DNA of 64,000 nt from Bacillus sp. BA3 (GTDB lineage: Bacteria > Bacillota > Bacilli > Bacillales > DSM-1321), in NCBI GenBank assembly GCA_002835675.1, contig PIZR01000001.1, positions 185,494 to 249,493 of the forward strand. The letters run 5' to 3'. Positions 45,225 through 55,010 of this stretch are shown here, in pieces. Numbering within the stretch: the first letter of the stretch is position 1; each line of letters opens with the position of its first letter. The notes beneath the pieces are model-generated. The model saw only the letters and a list, made by a program, of their open reading frames with translations, did no database searches and was not told the DNA's origin. Made by a program: the position numbers and the translations under genes.

Positions 45225-46397
45225 ATGAATAGAGAAGCCGTCATAGTTTCTGCAGTTCGAACAGCAATTGGAAAGCAGGGAGGTGCACTTGCATCTGTTC
45301 CTGCCCATGTATTTGGAGCAGAAGTGATGAAAGAAGCCTTGAAACGAGCGAATGTCGAACCTCGAATGATAGATGATGTAATCATGGGGAATGTGTTAAG
45401 CGGGGGTGGAAACATTGCCAGGTTAACTGCACTGGAAACTGGCCTCTCAATTCATCTTCCGGGACTGACTGTCGATCGTCAATGCGGCTCGGGAATAAAT
45501 GCTGTCAACTTGGCTGCACAAGCGATCCGGGCTAGCGAAGGAGATGTCTATATCGCCGGTGGGGTCGAGAGCATGAGCAGGGCGCCATACTTGATGGATC
45601 GTCCGGAAAAAGCATACAGTGCAAAGCCGCCACAGTTCAGAAAGTCACGGTTGTCCCCGAAGGTGATCGGCGATCCCCCGATGGGAATCACTGCTGAAAA
45701 CTTAGCGGAAAAATATGAGGTCAGCAGGGAAGAACAAGATGAATTCGCTCTACAAAGCCAAAAAAATATGGCCAGAGCCGTGGAAGAGGGCCGTTTCAAT
45801 GAGCAAATTGCGCCTATTTACATTCCAGTCAGAAAAGGTGACGATATTGAATTTAAATTGGATGAACATCCACGACCGCAAATAACGAAAGAAGGGCTAG
45901 CCAAATTATTGCCTGCGTTTTTAGAAGGCGGGTCCGTGACTGCAGGCAATAGTTCGGGATTGAATGATGCAGCATCAGCATTGGTCATCATGTCGAGGGA
46001 AAAAGCGGTGGAATTGGGGATTAAGCCTTTAGCGACGATCAGGGCACAGGCCGTTGCAGGGGTAGATCCAAATTATATGGGAATAGGACCTGTTCCCGCT
46101 ATAAGAAAGGTAATGGAGAAATCAGGGCTTTCCTTAAATGAAATGGACATCATTGAAATTAATGAAGCATTCGCTGCTCAAGTCATTGCTTGCAATCGGG
46201 AGCTTGATATGAATCCCGCCAGAGTGAATGTGAATGGGGGAGCCATAGCACATGGACACCCACTAGGTGCGACGGGTGCCATCCTCATTACGAAAGCGGT
46301 TTATGAATTGAAGCGTTCTGCCGGAAGGTTTGCTCTTATTACGGCTTGCATTGGAGGCGGACAGGGAATTGCTACGATAATTGAACGTGAAGCTTGA
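45225..46397 (+). CDS. acetyl-CoA C-acyltransferase (thiolase), first copy
   Basis: About 390 residues. The acyl-carrying Cys is in VDRQCGSGINAVNLAAQAI, the His in VNGGAIAHGHPLGATGA and the second Cys in ITACIGGGQGIA. Thiolases split 3-ketoacyl-CoA in the last step of beta-oxidation, or run in reverse. I use the ATG at 45225 (AAAAGGAGCGG upstream), where homology starts; the frame opens at 45177. A second thiolase follows two genes later. Confidence 0.92.
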   Translation: MNREAVIVSAVRTAIGKQGGALASVPAHVFGAEVMKEALKRANVEPRMIDDVIMGNVLSGGGNIARLTALETGLSIHLPGLTVDRQCGSGINAVNLAAQAIRASEGDVYIAGGVESMSRAPYLMDRPEKAYSAKPPQFRKSRLSPKVIGDPPMGITAENLAEKYEVSREEQDEFALQSQKNMARAVEEGRFNEQIAPIYIPVRKGDDIEFKLDEHPRPQITKEGLAKLLPAFLEGGSVTAGNSSGLNDAASALVIMSREKAVELGIKPLATIRAQAVAGVDPNYMGIGPVPAIRKVMEKSGLSLNEMDIIEINEAFAAQVIACNRELDMNPARVNVNGGAIAHGHPLGATGAILITKAVYELKRSAGRFALITACIGGGQGIATIIEREA

Positions 46398-46534
46398 TTT
46401 TGTAAGTGTGTTTAGCAGAATACATTGAATTCCGTTAAATGGTTAGATGACACAGCATTCAGCTCTATATGCCCTATTAAGAAAACTTGTACAATGGCTG
46501 CTATACATGAACAGACCTAAGGAGGAATAAACTC

Positions 46535-47683
46535 ATGACAATCACTTTAACCAAGGAAATGCAGCAAATGAAGGAAATGATCCGTAATTTTGTTGAAAGG
46601 GAAGTGGAGCCCTACGCCTTACAAATTGAAGAAGAAGATGCCATCCCTGAGCATTTGGTGGAAAAAGCAAAAGACCTTGGCTTATTCGGGATAAGCATTC
46701 CCGAACAATACGGTGGAATTGGCTTAAATTCGGTGGGAAAAGCTACCGTATTAGAGCAGTTAGGAAGGACACATAATGGTTTTGTTTCTTTAATAAGCGC
46801 TCACACCGGGATTGGAAGTACAGGTTTGGTTAAGCTTGCATCCGAACATTTGAAAAATAAATACTTGCCAGAAATGGCAGCAGGCACGAAAATTGGTGCC
46901 TTTGCTTTATCTGAACCAGGAGCGGGATCGGATGCAACCAATTTGGCAACAAGTGCAGAAAAGAATGGTGATTACTGGGTGATGAACGGGACGAAACATT
47001 TCATCACGAATGGGCCGATTGCTGATGTTTATACAGTATTCGCTCTAACGGATAAAGATAAAGGGGCAAAGGGGGGGATTACCGCTTTTTTAGTAGAAAG
47101 AGATTTTCCCGGTTTGACTGTCGGCAAAAAGGACAAAAAAATGGGGTTGAGGGGATCATATACCTCACAGGTCATTTTCGAGGATTGTATCATACCTGAA
47201 GAAAATGTTATCGGCGAAGTCGGAATGGGATATATCTCTGCCCTGAAAATTTTAGGTGAAGGGCGTGTAGGTTTGGCTGCAAGAGCAGTGGGGTCAAGCG
47301 GTAAATTGATTGAATTATCAGCTAAGTATGCAAAAGAGCGCATTCAATTCGGTAAACCAATCGCAGACAACCAAGCGATTCAATGGATGCTTGCTGATAT
47401 GGCAACCGAAACGGAAGCCGCAAGGGCATTGACGATGATGGCGGCACAAAAGATTGATGAAGGAAAAAAAGTGATCAAGGAAGCATCAATGGCAAAGCTG
47501 TTCGCTTCAGACGTGTTTAATCGGGTCGCGGATAAAGCGGTTCAAATTCATGGCGGAATGGGATATATGGCTGAATATCCAGTTGAACGTTTTTATCGGG
47601 ATGCCCGCATAACGAAGATCTATGAAGGAACGAATGAAATCCAACGTTTAATCATAGCAAGGAATGTCTTGGAAGAGTGTTAA
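46535..47683 (+). CDS. acyl-CoA dehydrogenase
   Basis: A 382-residue flavoenzyme. The FAD/substrate signatures are GAFALSEPGAGSDATNLAT and QIHGGMGYMAEYPVERFYRD, and the catalytic Glu is in RITKIYEGTNEIQRL. It makes the 2,3-enoyl-CoA in the first oxidation step and passes electrons to ETF. Length and motifs are those of short/medium-chain enzymes. AAGGAGG ribosome site. No ETF gene is present in this island. Confidence 0.93.
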   Translation: MTITLTKEMQQMKEMIRNFVEREVEPYALQIEEEDAIPEHLVEKAKDLGLFGISIPEQYGGIGLNSVGKATVLEQLGRTHNGFVSLISAHTGIGSTGLVKLASEHLKNKYLPEMAAGTKIGAFALSEPGAGSDATNLATSAEKNGDYWVMNGTKHFITNGPIADVYTVFALTDKDKGAKGGITAFLVERDFPGLTVGKKDKKMGLRGSYTSQVIFEDCIIPEENVIGEVGMGYISALKILGEGRVGLAARAVGSSGKLIELSAKYAKERIQFGKPIADNQAIQWMLADMATETEAARALTMMAAQKIDEGKKVIKEASMAKLFASDVFNRVADKAVQIHGGMGYMAEYPVERFYRDARITKIYEGTNEIQRLIIARNVLEEC

Positions 47684-47753
47684 TTTCTTACTGATTGATT
47701 CAGGCAGGTAGTCTTTTGCCTATGAATCTGGAATTTCAAGGGGGAGGAACGAA

Positions 47754-48938
47754 ATGGGAGAAGATATCGTGATCGTGAGTGCTGTACGAACACCAATTGG
47801 AAGGTACGGTGGAGCATTTAAAGAAATCAGTTCCGGTCATTTGGCGAGCATTGCCATTAAAGAAGCGGTCAAGCGGGCGAATATTGCAGCTGAACAAGTG
47901 GACGAAGTCATTTTCGGGGAGGTTAGGCAAACGACCGAATCCTCGAATGTAGCCAGAGTTGCAGCACTGCGCTCAGGAATTCCCGATTCGACACCGGCTT
48001 TTACGGTAAACCGCTTATGTGCATCCGGAATGCAGGCCATCACCTCAGCAGCACAGCAAATAAGCTCAGGTCAAGCAAATATAGTAGTTGCCGGCGGTAC
48101 GGAAAGCATGAGCCGCGCACCGCTTTATTTAAGAAGTGCCCGTTTTGGGGGAGACCGGACAAGGCTAGTGGATTCTAATACTGAAGCTGGACAGCAGCCT
48201 CAAGAAATTTATGGAAAAAGTTTAGGGATGGGAATTACCGCTGAAAATGTCGCACAGCGATACAACATTTCCAGGGAAGAACAAGATGCCTTTTCAGTGG
48301 AAAGTCAACGAAGAGCGGCGCAAGCGATAAAAGAAGGAAAGTTCAAGGATGAGATCGTTCCTGTCCAGGTCTCTGACAGGAAGAGTACGGTTACAATTGA
48401 AACGGATGAATATCCACGCCCCGATACCACAATGGAAAAGCTTGCAAGCTTAAAACCGGCATTCAGGGAAAACGGAACCGTCACTGCAGGGAATGCTTGT
48501 GGCCGTAATGACGGGGCAGCTGCATTGGTATTAATGAAGGCCAGTGAAGCGGAACGGTTGCAAGTACAGCCAATCGCAAAGATCGTCGATTGGGCGACTG
48601 CCGGAGTTTCTCCTGATGTGATGGGAATTGGTCCAGTACCAGCCGTTGGAAAACTTATGGAGCGCACCGGGAAAAAAGTTGAAGAAATTGGGCTTTTCGA
48701 ATTAAATGAAGCGTTCGCTTCACAAGCATTGGCAGTAATCAGGGATTTATCGTTAGATGAAAACAAGGTGAATGTAAACGGAGGCGCCATTGCACTTGGG
48801 CACCCAGTCGGATCGACGGGCGCAAGGATCGTGACAACGCTAATACATGAACTGATTCGCAGGAAAGAAAGATATGGAGTTGCTACACTTTGTGTTGGCG
48901 GCGGACAGGGAATGGCTATCATGATTGAAACGACTTAG
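47754..48938 (+). CDS. acetyl-CoA C-acyltransferase (thiolase), second copy
   Basis: A 394-residue thiolase with its Cys in [19 protein letters not shown], His in [17 protein letters not shown] and Cys in [13 protein letters not shown]. It is related to, but clearly distinct from, the first copy (which has QCGSG), suggesting different chain-length or branch preference. The segment [19 protein letters not shown] resembles thiolases of aromatic or adipate-type pathways (PaaJ/PcaF). Ribosome site GGGAGGAACG. Spacing to the dehydrogenase is 70 bp. Confidence 0.92.
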   Translation: MGEDIVIVSAVRTPIGRYGGAFKEISSGHLASIAIKEAVKRANIAAEQVDEVIFGEVRQTTESSNVARVAALRSGIPDSTPAFTVNRLCASGMQAITSAAQQISSGQANIVVAGGTESMSRAPLYLRSARFGGDRTRLVDSNTEAGQQPQEIYGKSLGMGITAENVAQRYNISREEQDAFSVESQRRAAQAIKEGKFKDEIVPVQVSDRKSTVTIETDEYPRPDTTMEKLASLKPAFRENGTVTAGNACGRNDGAAALVLMKASEAERLQVQPIAKIVDWATAGVSPDVMGIGPVPAVGKLMERTGKKVEEIGLFELNEAFASQALAVIRDLSLDENKVNVNGGAIALGHPVGSTGARIVTTLIHELIRRKERYGVATLCVGGGQGMAIMIETT

Positions 48939-49024
48939 GCCAACGATAAAGGAGTGGATACCCTATACGTTTCTGCTCCTTTCCGTATATAAGTTGAATC
49001 GCGCATAAGTGAGGGGGAGAAAGA

Positions 49025-49429
49025 TTGCCAGTTGAAGTGGAGGATATTCGGAATCAATTCGAAAGTAGTGCATTCTTTTCACATATAGGGTTTGAAATCA
49101 TTCGGTTTGAAGAAGGGAATGTAACAATAAAGCTAAACATTGAAGAACATTTACTTAATGTTAATGGATCACTGCACGGGGGCATTCATGCCACCATGCT
49201 GGATACCATTCTAGGAATGGTGACTCGTTCCGTTACCAAATCTAAAGTTGTGACGACAAGCTTAACTGTACATTATTTAGCCAGCATATCAAGCGGGGAA
49301 CTATTCGCGGAAGCAAAAGTCCTTCAAAAAGGATACAAAATTGCCTTTACTGAAGGAGAAATAAAAGATACTGAAGGCAACATCATTGCAAAGGGCACAG
49401 GAATTTTTAAAATCATTCGTGATAAATGA
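49025..49429 (+). CDS. PaaI-type hotdog thioesterase
   Basis: A 134-residue hotdog-fold protein. The active-site region NVNGSLHGGIHATMLDTILG is that of PaaI-like acyl-CoA thioesterases (conserved HGG and the Asp on the helix). Such enzymes release stalled CoA thioesters. It lies between the second thiolase and the second synthetase on the same strand. TTG start with GAGGGGGAG. Confidence 0.85.
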   Translation: MPVEVEDIRNQFESSAFFSHIGFEIIRFEEGNVTIKLNIEEHLLNVNGSLHGGIHATMLDTILGMVTRSVTKSKVVTTSLTVHYLASISSGELFAEAKVLQKGYKIAFTEGEIKDTEGNIIAKGTGIFKIIRDK

Positions 49430-49500
49430 GGCAAGGATATCAAGTCGGCTGATAAGTGACTATGCTCCATTTTACTAGAAAAGAATGAGGTGTGAAAAAA

Positions 49501-51099
49501 TTGACTAGAGCTTGGCATGGATTTTATCCGAGAGAAACTCCTGCTGAAATTGATATTCCAACATTGTCATTATATGGACTCCTTGAACGTTCAGCCCAAC
49601 TTTACCCAACCTGCAAAGCCGTAATAGATGGGGATCGGGAAATGACATATATGGAATTAAAGGATGCCTCAGATCGCTTTGCTGTGAATTTAGACAAACG
49701 AGGATTTCAAAAAGACGATCGCATAGCAATCATGCTGCCAAATTGTCTAGAATATATCATTGCCTATTATGCCATTCATCGTTTGGGAGGTATGGTCGTT
49801 CAAGTGAACCCGCTATATCGGTCTAGTGAATTGGATTATATATTACGGGATTCAGAAGCCAATTGGTTCATTGGGCGTGAGGAACAAAGGGGAAAATTAG
49901 TGCTAACAAGTTTTTCTGATAGATTAACGTTCATATCTGCCGAGGAATTAATAGAAACTGGAACGGATTTATCAAGGAAGGATAAGGAACTTCCTGCCCT
50001 GGCTATCGACCCCAAGGAGGCTGTGGCTGTTCTTCAATATACAGGAGGGACTACAGGGAAATCAAAAGGGGTCATGCTTACGCATTTTAATTTGATCTCG
50101 AATGTATTCCAAGACTTTGCCTTCACGGCGAATGCACTTCATCTCCAAAGGCCTGGCGAACGGCTGCTTGGCTTGACCCCATTATTCCATGTGTTTGGTA
50201 ATGGACGATTGAATAGTGCCATATATGCCGGATCAACTTATATCACATTAGAGAGATTTGAAATAGATAAAGTAGTGGATTTGATTCGAACACATAGGCC
50301 AACCATTTTTCCTGGTGTCCCGACCATGTATATTGCTTTACTGAATCACCCGGATATAACGGCTGACGATTTAAGTTGCTTTAAGTACTGCAGCTGTGGC
50401 TCTGCGCCGCTCCCGATAGAAATCATTCATCAGTTCGAAAAAAAATTCCGGGTTACAATATTGGAAGGTTTTGGAATGTCAGAAACATCTCCCACTACCC
50501 ACCGCAATCCAGTGATAGGACAGAAAAAACCAGGAAGTATCGGAATTCCGTATCCCAATACCGATGCTAAAATCGTCGATCTGAAATCAGGTGTTGATGA
50601 ATTGCCAGCAGGAGAAACAGGCGAACTGATCATTAAAGGTCCGCAAGTAATGAGGGGATATTGGAAAAATCCAGAGGAAACGGCAACAGCTTTGCGAGAT
50701 GGATGGCTTTACACTGGGGATATCGCGACGATGGATGAAGACGGATATTTTTATATCGTAGGCAGGAAGAAAGATATGATCATTGCAAGTGGTTATAATG
50801 TTTATCCAATTGAAGTCGAGGATATTATTTATCAGCATCCAGCCGTAAAAGAGACTTGTGTGTATGGAGTACCGGATTCATACCGTGGGGAAACGATAAA
50901 AGCGGTTATAGTCTTAAAGAAAGGAAAGTCAGTCTCGGAGCAGGAAATCAGGGAGTTTTGCATGCAACGATTGGCCAGATATAAAGTGCCGCGAAGTTTT
51001 GAGTTCAGGGAGCAACTGCCAAAATCAGCTGTCGGGAAAATATTGCGCAGAATATTAATGGAGGAAGCAACGCAGAGTCCTATTGCCGGGGAGAGATAA
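49501..51099 (+). CDS. acyl-CoA synthetase (AMP-forming), second copy
   Basis: About 532 residues, ANL family, with LQYTGGTTGKSKGVMLTHFN, EGFGMSETSPTTHRNP, WLYTGDIATMDEDGYF, IVGRKKDMIIASGYNVYP and the catalytic Lys in LPKSAVGKILRR. It is paralogous to the gene at 42166. I favour the TTG at 49501, eight bases after GAGGTG; the GTG at 49492 overlaps that site. Last gene of the island; a hairpin at 51135 follows. Confidence 0.9.
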   Translation: MTRAWHGFYPRETPAEIDIPTLSLYGLLERSAQLYPTCKAVIDGDREMTYMELKDASDRFAVNLDKRGFQKDDRIAIMLPNCLEYIIAYYAIHRLGGMVVQVNPLYRSSELDYILRDSEANWFIGREEQRGKLVLTSFSDRLTFISAEELIETGTDLSRKDKELPALAIDPKEAVAVLQYTGGTTGKSKGVMLTHFNLISNVFQDFAFTANALHLQRPGERLLGLTPLFHVFGNGRLNSAIYAGSTYITLERFEIDKVVDLIRTHRPTIFPGVPTMYIALLNHPDITADDLSCFKYCSCGSAPLPIEIIHQFEKKFRVTILEGFGMSETSPTTHRNPVIGQKKPGSIGIPYPNTDAKIVDLKSGVDELPAGETGELIIKGPQVMRGYWKNPEETATALRDGWLYTGDIATMDEDGYFYIVGRKKDMIIASGYNVYPIEVEDIIYQHPAVKETCVYGVPDSYRGETIKAVIVLKKGKSVSEQEIREFCMQRLARYKVPRSFEFREQLPKSAVGKILRRILMEEATQSPIAGER

Positions 51100-51134
51100 G
51101 CATATCTGTTATCAGTGAGCTCAGATGAAACCTT

Positions 51135-51161
51135 AAATAAGTGAAACCTTTTTTCGAGGTT
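51135..51161. terminator. bidirectional terminator
   Basis: AAATAAG plus AACC pairs with GGTT plus CTTATTT (small internal mismatches), separating the synthetase from a convergent gene. Confidence 0.7.
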
Positions 51162-51191
51162 CCCCTTATTTAGGGTTTATAGACTATAAAA

Positions 51192-51944
51192 CTACCTTTC
51201 TTTTAGGGGAATTTCAAATGAAGTCCCATTCACCAGTAATTCATGAGACTCACCATCCGCTATATCATCGGTAGTGAATGAAAAGGAATCGAGCCGATCT
51301 AATTTTGCCTCTGGATCAACCAATAAACCAATTGTGCCTTTTCTCAATTCTCCTGGTTGGTAATCTGATCGACTTACTTTTTTTGTCCCTATAAAAGTAT
51401 CCCCGGAATGGATGAAATTTTTAGAAGGCACATCATATGTAAGATCATCATTGAAAGTAACATTTTCCATGCTGAAGAACTGAAGTTCCTTCGAATCTTT
51501 ATTTTCAATAGAATAAGTTATCTCTAGATAAGAAACCTCTTCATCGATATCCGTTTTAGACAACGCCGCCTGTTGATCGATTTCCTCCATGGATAAATTC
51601 TCTTTATAATATATCGAATAGGCCTCTTCAAAACTCAATCCTGTATAGGACTTGAGTTCCTCCTTTGCTTCATCTGTGAGTGATGATAATTGAATCCTGC
51701 GGATATCCTTGACTGTGATGACCATCGGTGCCAATTCAAATGACTCATTAATAGACTTCGATTCTAGTAATGTGAATGATCCCCAATTTTTTTGGCGAAC
51801 CTTATCGCCGACTTCTTTAAGATGGATCCCGCCATATTCCTCCACCTCAGGAATTTTGGATTCCTTGGCTTCCGCATTTTTCCCTTTTTCAGTTTGATCG
51901 CTCCCGAAATAATTGTAGGCAATTACACTTATACAAATAAGCAA
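51192..51944 (-). CDS. unknown membrane-anchored extracytoplasmic protein, start region damaged
   Basis: 250 residues from a TTG without a ribosome site. The frame continues upstream through a membrane helix (IRKRWIISTIVGLLLICIS) with no start codon. A good site, AAGGAGTG, then ATG at 51990-51988, lies in another frame; removing one T just after ATGAAG would give MKIRKRWIIS and a normal anchored protein of about 265 aa. So there is likely a one-base insertion at the start, a rare start or a base error. The rest is soluble, acidic and beta-rich with no family I recognise. Confidence 0.55.
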   Translation of the reverse strand: MLICISVIAYNYFGSDQTEKGKNAEAKESKIPEVEEYGGIHLKEVGDKVRQKNWGSFTLLESKSINESFELAPMVITVKDIRRIQLSSLTDEAKEELKSYTGLSFEEAYSIYYKENLSMEEIDQQAALSKTDIDEEVSYLEITYSIENKDSKELQFFSMENVTFNDDLTYDVPSKNFIHSGDTFIGTKKVSRSDYQPGELRKGTIGLLVDPEAKLDRLDSFSFTTDDIADGESHELLVNGTSFEIPLKER

Positions 51945-52149
51945 TAACCCAACAATTGTTGAAATGATCCATCTTTTACGGATACTTCATCACTCCTTGT
52001 CTTAAAACGTTGATGTCAAAGTATAATATACCATTTTTTCTGCAAATGGCAGGATTGGGTAACTGAAGAAATTAAAAGGGATGAGCCCGGTAGATTTCCG
52101 AGTTCATGCCCTCACAGCTGTGCTTATTTAAATAAAATAAAGTGTCTAA

Positions 52150-52710
52150 CTTTTAGGTTCACTGGGACGAGGTTACATATCGTATGCCAGCTACCATTCA
52201 GTTCCCCTTGTAAAGGACATTAATTTTGAACTTAAAAAAAGGAAGGTGCTGGGTCTCGTTGGGGAAAGTGGTAGTGGTAAAACCGTTACAAGTATGTCCA
52301 TTTTACTGCTACTTGACCGGAAAACAACGACAATAGAAGGCAGCATTACCATACGTGAACGCAACTTGACTGGTTTAGATGATAAAGAAATGCGTGAAAT
52401 TCAAGGCAAGTACATCGCATTTATTATGCAAAATCCGATGAATGCATTTACGCCTGTTTTTACAATTGGCAATCAATTTGTTGAAACGATTAGGTCTCAT
52501 ACCTCATTGAATAAAAAACAAGCAAAGGAGCTTGCCATCGATGCGATTAAAAATGTAAACCTACCAAATCCCGCGAAATCATTAAAAAGCTATCATTTTC
52601 AATTGAGTGGAGGTATGCTTCAACGCGTGATGATTGCTCTCCTTTTTGAACACTTGATTAAAGAGAATAGTGAATTTTTCGTATTTTCAATATTTACAGT
52701 CAATATTTGA
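52150..52710 (+). pseudogene. truncated peptide/nickel ABC transporter ATPase (OppD/NikD type)
   Basis: Homology starts around SVPLVKDINFELKKRKVLG with no start codon, continues with Walker A GLVGESGSGKT, the Q-loop FIMQNPMNAFTPV and the signature FQLSGGMLQRVMIALL, and ends abruptly at about 52650. Walker B, the D-loop and the C-terminal oligopeptide domain are missing; the tail ELLIKENSEFF-like run is not homologous. Both ends are gone, so it cannot be functional. Partner permease genes are absent. It marks a deletion or insertion joint directly left of the M20 island. Confidence 0.8.
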
Positions 52711-52858
52711 AATGGTAGTATAATAATATCTGTTAATAATTATAAAATTATAAGGTTTTTTCAAAAAAATCATTTTTTTATTATAATGAAAGTTTTTTAA
52801 ACTAAAATATTATTATTATAGTTAGAATATTTTGTATTTAATTTTCTTAAGGGGATGA

Positions 52859-54085
52859 ATGATAATGAGTATCAAAAAAATGTCAAATTCAATAAAGTCA
52901 ACTGAAATAGTAGCGCGAACATTTGGAATTTATGAAGAAGCTGTGAGATTAAGAAGAATGATCCATGAAAATCCTGAGCTTGGATTTGAAGAGCATAAAA
53001 CGGCTGAAATTATTGCCAATTATTTAAAAGAGCTTGGAATTGAAGTGAGATCCGGAGTAGCTAAGACAGGAGTTGTGGGTATTCTTCGAGGAGATAAAGA
53101 GGGGCCTGTGCTTGCTTTACGAGCTGATATTGATGCTTTACCTATTCAAGAGAAAACGGATGTAAGCTACAAGTCTAAAAATCCTGGGGTTATGCATGCC
53201 TGCGGACATGATATGCATACCGCAATGTTACTATCTGCCGCTAATATTTTATCTCAAAATAAGCATCATATTGCGGGTACAATAAAATTCATTTTTCAAC
53301 CTGCTGAAGAGATGAAGGGCGGAGGAATAATGATGGTTGAAGAAGGTGTATTAAGCAACCCTCCCGTTGACCATGTTTTTGCTTTTCATGTTTGGCCTGA
53401 ATTAGCTACTGGAACATATGGTTTTAGAAATGGTGCGATAATGGCAAGCATGGATTCTTTTGATGTTGTATTAAAAGGTAAACAAGGTCACGGGGCAGCA
53501 CCGCATCAAGGAGTAGATGCTATTGTGGGTGCTGCTCATGTTGTAACAGCTCTACAAACAATTGTTAGCAGAGAAACTGATCCAGTAGATTCTGTTGTTA
53601 TTACAATCGGAACAATTGAAGCAGGGGATGGCTATAATATTATTCCTGAAAAAGCTAGTTTTAAAGGAACTGTACGAACACTTAATGCGACCACTCGTAA
53701 GGAAGTGGCAACAAGTATTCAACGAATTATCGAAGGCGTAGCTTCCGCACTTAAATTAGAAGTTGAAATAAACTATAACTTTACAGTGGGGTATCCTGTT
53801 ACAATGAATGATCCAAAATTTAATGAACATGTTGCTGCTATTGCTTCTGATTTATTTGGAGAAAACTCAGTGCAGTGGTTGACTAAACCTAGTATGGCAA
53901 GTGAAGATTTTGCTTTCTATTTAGAAAAAGTCCCGGGTACATTTGTCTTCTTAGGAGTAGGAGAAAACCCAGAGGATCCGATGAAGCTGCATAGTGACGT
54001 ATTTTTACCAGATGAAAAAGCGATGATCCAAGGGATTTCCCTTATCGTAGGACTAGCTATAAATACTACTGAAAAAATTCAATAA
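52859..54085 (+). CDS. M20-family amidohydrolase (N-acyl-amino-acid hydrolase type)
   Basis: About 406-408 residues, M20D family. Metal and catalytic residues are seen in ALRADIDALPIQEKTD, MHACGHDMHTAMLL, FQPAEEMKGGG and PSMASEDFAFYL. Relatives cleave N-acetyl-diaminopimelate, hippurate or other N-acyl amino acids. Two ATGs (52859, 52865) follow AAGGGG; either may be used. It is the first gene of a three-gene unit with two small membrane proteins, which suggests uptake or efflux of its substrate or product. Confidence 0.87.
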   Translation: MIMSIKKMSNSIKSTEIVARTFGIYEEAVRLRRMIHENPELGFEEHKTAEIIANYLKELGIEVRSGVAKTGVVGILRGDKEGPVLALRADIDALPIQEKTDVSYKSKNPGVMHACGHDMHTAMLLSAANILSQNKHHIAGTIKFIFQPAEEMKGGGIMMVEEGVLSNPPVDHVFAFHVWPELATGTYGFRNGAIMASMDSFDVVLKGKQGHGAAPHQGVDAIVGAAHVVTALQTIVSRETDPVDSVVITIGTIEAGDGYNIIPEKASFKGTVRTLNATTRKEVATSIQRIIEGVASALKLEVEINYNFTVGYPVTMNDPKFNEHVAAIASDLFGENSVQWLTKPSMASEDFAFYLEKVPGTFVFLGVGENPEDPMKLHSDVFLPDEKAMIQGISLIVGLAINTTEKIQ

Positions 54086-54164
54086 GTTAAAAAATAATAA
54101 GCAAAAATAGTGTTGGTTTTCCTTTTTAGAATCAGCATAATTTATAGAAAAGGAGTGTAATAAA

Positions 54165-54989
54165 GTGCAAGAAAATTCTCTGCGTAATTGGAAAATTCAT
54201 TTATTTGTTTTGATATTAGTCTGTGTTACAGAATTTATTGGCGTAAAAACGTTTAACATTGGGATTGGAGCCATTGCATTATTTCCAATGCTGTATGCAT
54301 TAATTATCGGAGCCATTATTAGTTTACCTTCTTTAAAAATTTTAAAAATGAAGGAAATGAATGTAGCGGCCAATATTTTAGGAATTTCATTCATGCTTTT
54401 TGTAGCCAAATTGGGAATGTTAATGGGGCCTTCATTGCCGAAGATATTTGATGCTGGGATTTCTTTAGGATTGCAAGAAGTGGGACATTTCGCAGGGACA
54501 ATCCTATTAGGTTTACCGATTGCTTTATTACTTGGAATGAAAAGAGAAGCAGTCGGTGCTACTTTTTCAATCGATAGAGAACCTAACTTAGCCATTATTG
54601 CTGAAAAATATGGCTCGGATTCACCAGAAGGACGGGGAGCACTAGGCGTATATGTTTGTGGTACTTTGTTTGGGGCTTTATATCTGTCAGTGTTAGCAAG
54701 TTTTTTGGCTCAAACTGGTTGGTTTCATCCAATTTCACTAGCCATGGGTGCGGGTGTAGGTTCAGGTAGTATGATGGCTGCCATGTCAGGAGCATTAGCT
54801 GTTATATTCCCAGAATCCGCAAAGGATATCGCAGTTTTTGCGGGTGCTGCTAACTTAATTACAACAATTTTAGGAACGTATATATGTGTATTCTTTTCTC
54901 TTCCTTTAACAAACTATTTATACAAAAAGTTTGAGCCTATTTTAGGGCGAAAGTCAAAAAAAGATCAAATGAAAAATATTGAAGCATAG
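54165..54989 (+). CDS. multi-span membrane protein, DUF3100-like
   Basis: A 274-residue protein with about eight hydrophobic segments and the motifs LQEVGHFAGTILLGLPIALL, TFSIDREPNLAIIAEKYG, GVYVCGTLFGALYLS and SLAMGAGVGSGSMMAAMSG. The glycine-rich GAGVGSGSMMAA stretch looks like a transport-site loop. I recall this pattern from DUF3100, of unknown function. It starts at GTG after AAAAGGAGTG. A shorter membrane protein follows 21 bp later. The two probably form one transporter linked to the M20 enzyme. Confidence 0.65.
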   Translation: MQENSLRNWKIHLFVLILVCVTEFIGVKTFNIGIGAIALFPMLYALIIGAIISLPSLKILKMKEMNVAANILGISFMLFVAKLGMLMGPSLPKIFDAGISLGLQEVGHFAGTILLGLPIALLLGMKREAVGATFSIDREPNLAIIAEKYGSDSPEGRGALGVYVCGTLFGALYLSVLASFLAQTGWFHPISLAMGAGVGSGSMMAAMSGALAVIFPESAKDIAVFAGAANLITTILGTYICVFFSLPLTNYLYKKFEPILGRKSKKDQMKNIEA

Positions 54990-55010
54990 GATATTAAGGG
55001 GAGATTTTAT

